Shown: positions 61,742 through 64,000 of the stretch, piece by piece | Numbering within the stretch: position 1 is the stretch's first letter | How the letters are laid out: each line of letters starts with the position of its first letter | Source: Providencia alcalifaciens DSM 30120 | GTDB lineage: Bacteria; Pseudomonadota; Gammaproteobacteria; Enterobacterales; Enterobacteriaceae | NCBI RefSeq assembly: GCF_000173415.1 | Contig: NZ_ABXW01000053.1 | Span: 186,001 to 250,000, forward strand | Reading direction: 5' to 3' | DNA length: 64,000 nucleotides | Notes under the pieces: generated by a model | What the model saw: only the letters and a program-made list of their open reading frames with translations | What the model was told of the DNA's origin: nothing | Database searches by the model: none | Position numbers and translations under genes: made by a program

Positions 61742-61779
61742 ACTTACACTTTAATTTCACACCGTTTCATCTCTTAATA

Positions 61780-61823
61780 AAACAGCATAAAATTCATGAG
61801 ATTAACTTGGTTTTATGCTGTTT
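61780..61823 (+). terminator. Hairpin terminator after ychF
   Basis: AAACAGCATAAAA pairs with TTTTATGCTGTTT over an 18-nt loop, 40 bases after the stop codon. The T-run is short (TTT), so efficiency is uncertain. Confidence 0.7.
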
Positions 61824-61887
61824 ATCGTCTCTCAGACGATTCATGAAAACCTACAACTGAATGAATATATAACTGAGTACCGCTGAT

Positions 61888-62135
61888 TTATCTTCGTTGA
61901 AATCCACCATCATCGTCTTCATAGATAGCGCCAAGACGGAATTGAGCACCTACATTCTCCTGCTTACCTGATTTATGAAACCACTCAATGACCAATCGTC
62001 CGCTGTTTTAAAATCTTTGGGAGCACCGTTACCAAAGTCATAATCGGACCCGATTATAATTTGAGCACCCGCATCACCACGACTTGCCGTTGCGAAGTTT
62101 TAATTTTTAATCCATGCAATATCAGAGTAATTCAT
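61888..62135 (-). pseudogene. Decayed small gene of unknown family
   Basis: From ATG 62135 the reading is MNYSDIAWIKN, a TAA stop (62100-62102), then NFATASRGDAGAQIIIGSDYDF and GNGAPKDFK in the same frame. After a frameshift near 61990-62000 the neighbouring frame continues GRLVIEWFHKSGKQENVGAQ and FRLGAIYEDDDGGFQRR to a stop at 61888. The two pieces have protein-like composition and join smoothly, so one nonsense and one frameshift mutation in an ~82-residue gene is the simplest reading. I do not recognise the family. The rest of 61742-62275 shows only the ychF terminator. Confidence 0.55.
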
Positions 62136-62275
62136 ATAGCACAAGTAGCTGATTTGAATTGTAAATACAATATACTTACTTGTAGTAATTAAACAATAAT
62201 AGACACCAGCAATAAAAAGTTGGATATTTTATACATCAATATCCAACTCATTTTAAAAAAATAGAAAGTAAGGTA

Positions 62276-63655
62276 TTACGCTCTACCTATATCTTTTAAA
62301 CGATTTCCTTCCATTAATTTTCTTTCTATTTGTTCAAGCGCCACATTTTTAGTCTCAGGCACATAATATAATGTGATGACAATAAATATAATATTAAATA
62401 TTGAATAAATCCAAAATGTATTTGTATCTCCTAACAATGATAACAATGTTAAGAATGTCGCACTCACTAACATATTAGCCACCCAGTTCGCAGTCGTTGA
62501 ACATGTTATTCCAAAATCTCTGCCTTTTAATGGCTGAATTTCAGAGCAAAGAACCCATATGATAGGACCCGCGCTAACCGCAAAACCGATGATAAATAAT
62601 AATAATAACGATACACTAATATATTGTAAAAATAGAGTATGTGTTTGATAAGACAGTATATGAGCAAGTAATGCTATACTGATAGCCATAACAGAAAACC
62701 CAGCTAATAATAGTTTTTTCCTACCAAAACGGTCAACTATTGCTATAGCAAATAATGTCGCAATTACATTAACAATACCGACTAAAACGGTTCCATACAT
62801 TTGCTGAGAAGTAGAAGCAAATCCAGCTAAAGAAAATATTTTAGGCGCATAATACATAATTACATTTATGCCGGTAAGTTGTTGCATAAATTGCAATGAA
62901 ATACCTAAAAATACACTTCTTCGAAAATTTCTATTATCTCTAAATAAATTAAATCCCGATTGTTTCACTTTTAAGCTATTGAGAATATCACCAAGTTCTT
63001 GTTCTACTTCCTCTTTGGACTCACGTAATTTGAATAATATTTTTTTAGCTTCTTCAACTTTATTTTTGCTTGCTAACCAACGTGGACTTTCAGGTAAAAA
63101 TGTAACACCAAAAAATAATAATACAGCTGGAATCGCCGTAATCCCTAACATCCAACGCCAAGCATGATCATAACTAAAACCCGTATCTGATATAAAAGCT
63201 AATAATATACCGATAGTAATCATTAGTTGGTACATAGAAATCATGCCACCCCTGATTTTCTTAGGGGCAATCTCAGATAAATAGGCAGGAGTTGTAAATG
63301 AAGATATACCAATCGCGAGGCCTAATATAACTCTAGAAAATATAAGAAAATAAGCATTTAGTGATAGTGAAGAACCTAAAGCTCCAATTATAAATAATAC
63401 AGAGCTAATAATTAGACTTTTCCTTCTTCCATTACGAGATGAAAGCCACCCACTCATCAATGCACCCAATGCAGCACCTAACATCATAGAGCTAACAATA
63501 AATTCTTGTAATGTTGACGAGATTTCAAAATCTCGGCTAATAAATGGAAGCGCTCCTGAAATTACTCCGGTATCTAACCCAAAGAATAGTCCTGCAAGCG
63601 CAGCTAATAATCCAACAAAAAACACCATGACATTTATCGAATGTTTTGTTTTCAT
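62276..63655 (-). CDS. Sugar:proton symporter, MFS sugar porter family
   Basis: 459 aa with 12 predicted membrane helices, of the GalP/AraE/XylE type. Family signatures: GLDTGVISGALPFI, GRRKSLI, LPESPRWLASKNKVEEA, QQLTGINVIMYYAPKIF, DRFGRKKLL and C-terminal VPETKNVALEQIERKL. The exact sugar cannot be told from sequence. AT-rich and isolated from core genes, it is followed upstream by a glucose-6-phosphate dehydrogenase gene on the same strand, suggesting a sugar-use cluster. Confidence 0.9.
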   Translation of the reverse strand: MKTKHSINVMVFFVGLLAALAGLFFGLDTGVISGALPFISRDFEISSTLQEFIVSSMMLGAALGALMSGWLSSRNGRRKSLIISSVLFIIGALGSSLSLNAYFLIFSRVILGLAIGISSFTTPAYLSEIAPKKIRGGMISMYQLMITIGILLAFISDTGFSYDHAWRWMLGITAIPAVLLFFGVTFLPESPRWLASKNKVEEAKKILFKLRESKEEVEQELGDILNSLKVKQSGFNLFRDNRNFRRSVFLGISLQFMQQLTGINVIMYYAPKIFSLAGFASTSQQMYGTVLVGIVNVIATLFAIAIVDRFGRKKLLLAGFSVMAISIALLAHILSYQTHTLFLQYISVSLLLLFIIGFAVSAGPIIWVLCSEIQPLKGRDFGITCSTTANWVANMLVSATFLTLLSLLGDTNTFWIYSIFNIIFIVITLYYVPETKNVALEQIERKLMEGNRLKDIGRA

Positions 63656-63812
63656 TATAAAATCATCCTGTTATTAATATATTTCATCGTTGATTTCACT
63701 AATTAAATCAATAATTACTTACAATTCGAATAAACCTTAATTTTATAAAATACAGTAAAAATATTTTCCTGTTATGTACATGTAAAATTAAAAATTCACA
63801 AAAAAATATATT

Positions 63813-64000
63813 TCATTGATTACCATAATTAATTGAACGCCAAGAATGATTTTTTTGCATTATTTTATTCTGAGAGTTAGGTCCTTCCGTTCCTGCCTGA
63901 TAAAGGTCAGGTTCTCCATGACGCCACGATTTTATAATTGGCTCAATGACTCGCCATGCCCACTCAACCTCATCGAATCGTAAAAAGTTACTTTTCTCTC
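63813..64000 (-). CDS. Glucose-6-phosphate dehydrogenase, C-terminal end (cut by window edge)
   Basis: The minus-strand frame ending at a TGA (63813-63815) reads EKSNFLRFDEVEWAWRVIEP, IIKSWRHGEPDLYQAGTEGP and ends HSWRSINYGNQ. The pattern DEVExAW ... YQAGTxGP ... WR is that of the G6PD (Zwf) C terminus. The divergence from E. coli Zwf and the location far from the pykA end suggest a paralogue rather than the housekeeping gene; this is inference. About 157 bases separate it from the sugar porter. Confidence 0.8.
   Translation of the reverse strand, partial: EKSNFLRFDEVEWAWRVIEPIIKSWRHGEPDLYQAGTEGPNSQNKIMQKNHSWRSINYGNQ

Overview
The window looks like about 64 kb of chromosome from a Morganellaceae-type enterobacterium, most likely Providencia. 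This is inferred from protein similarity to Escherichia coli combined with a lower GC content, from Enterobacterales gene order in blocks, and from a cruciform intergenic repeat of a type I recall from Yersinia, Proteus and relatives. No database search was possible, so names rest on recognised sequence motifs and gene order.

Layout, left to right. (1) 1-869 is the 3' end of pykA. (2) 923-6725 is an AT-rich chaperone-usher fimbrial operon (pilin, frameshifted chaperone, usher, two-domain tip adhesin) with a LysR-type regulator, inserted between pykA and lpxM, which are neighbours in E. coli. (3) 6939-11963 holds lpxM, mepM-znuA and the divergent znuCB pair around a Zur box. (4) 12047-18122 holds a small lipoprotein behind a Fur-box-like palindrome, ruvAB with a LexA box, ruvC, yebC, nudB and aspS. 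(5) 18575-25925 holds a DUF4377 lipoprotein, a NUDIX hydrolase, yecN, cmoAB, a periplasmic protein of unknown function, cutC, yecM and argS. (6) 26026-27799 is glnK-amtB behind a textbook sigma-54 promoter and an NtrC-like site. (7) 27871-35089 holds murJ, rimJ, mdtH, yceB, a YnfC relative, ycdY and ghrA, with two copies of the cruciform repeat. (8) 35431-42693 starts with tRNA-Ser(GGA), followed by an operon that reads as a complete trans-4-hydroxy-L-proline catabolic pathway (epimerase, FAD oxidase, deaminase, aldehyde dehydrogenase, AGCS symporter) with a divergent PAS-AraC regulator. The last enzyme is frameshifted. (9) 42910-47206 is an ynbA-ynbC-ynbD-like cluster plus a small membrane protein, a poorly understood set of phospholipid-type enzymes that lacks ynbB. 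(10) 47487-61741 holds dauA, a Sel1 protein, yhcC, kdsA-sirB1-prmC-prfA-hemA, the divergent lolB-ispE-prs, ychH, pth and ychF. (11) 61888-64000 is an AT-rich tail with a decayed gene, a sugar porter and the 3' end of a glucose-6-phosphate dehydrogenase gene.

Most of the window is conserved core genome, and its regulatory sites (Zur, LexA, sigma-54/NtrC) are readable directly. The accessory material is the fimbrial operon, the hydroxyproline operon beside the tRNA, the ynb cluster and the right-hand sugar region. Two genes carry single-base frameshifts in homopolymer runs (chaperone and aldehyde dehydrogenase). These may be real mutations, phase variation or sequencing errors, and the sequence alone cannot decide. 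The least understood functional unit is the ynb cluster at 42.9-47.2 kb.
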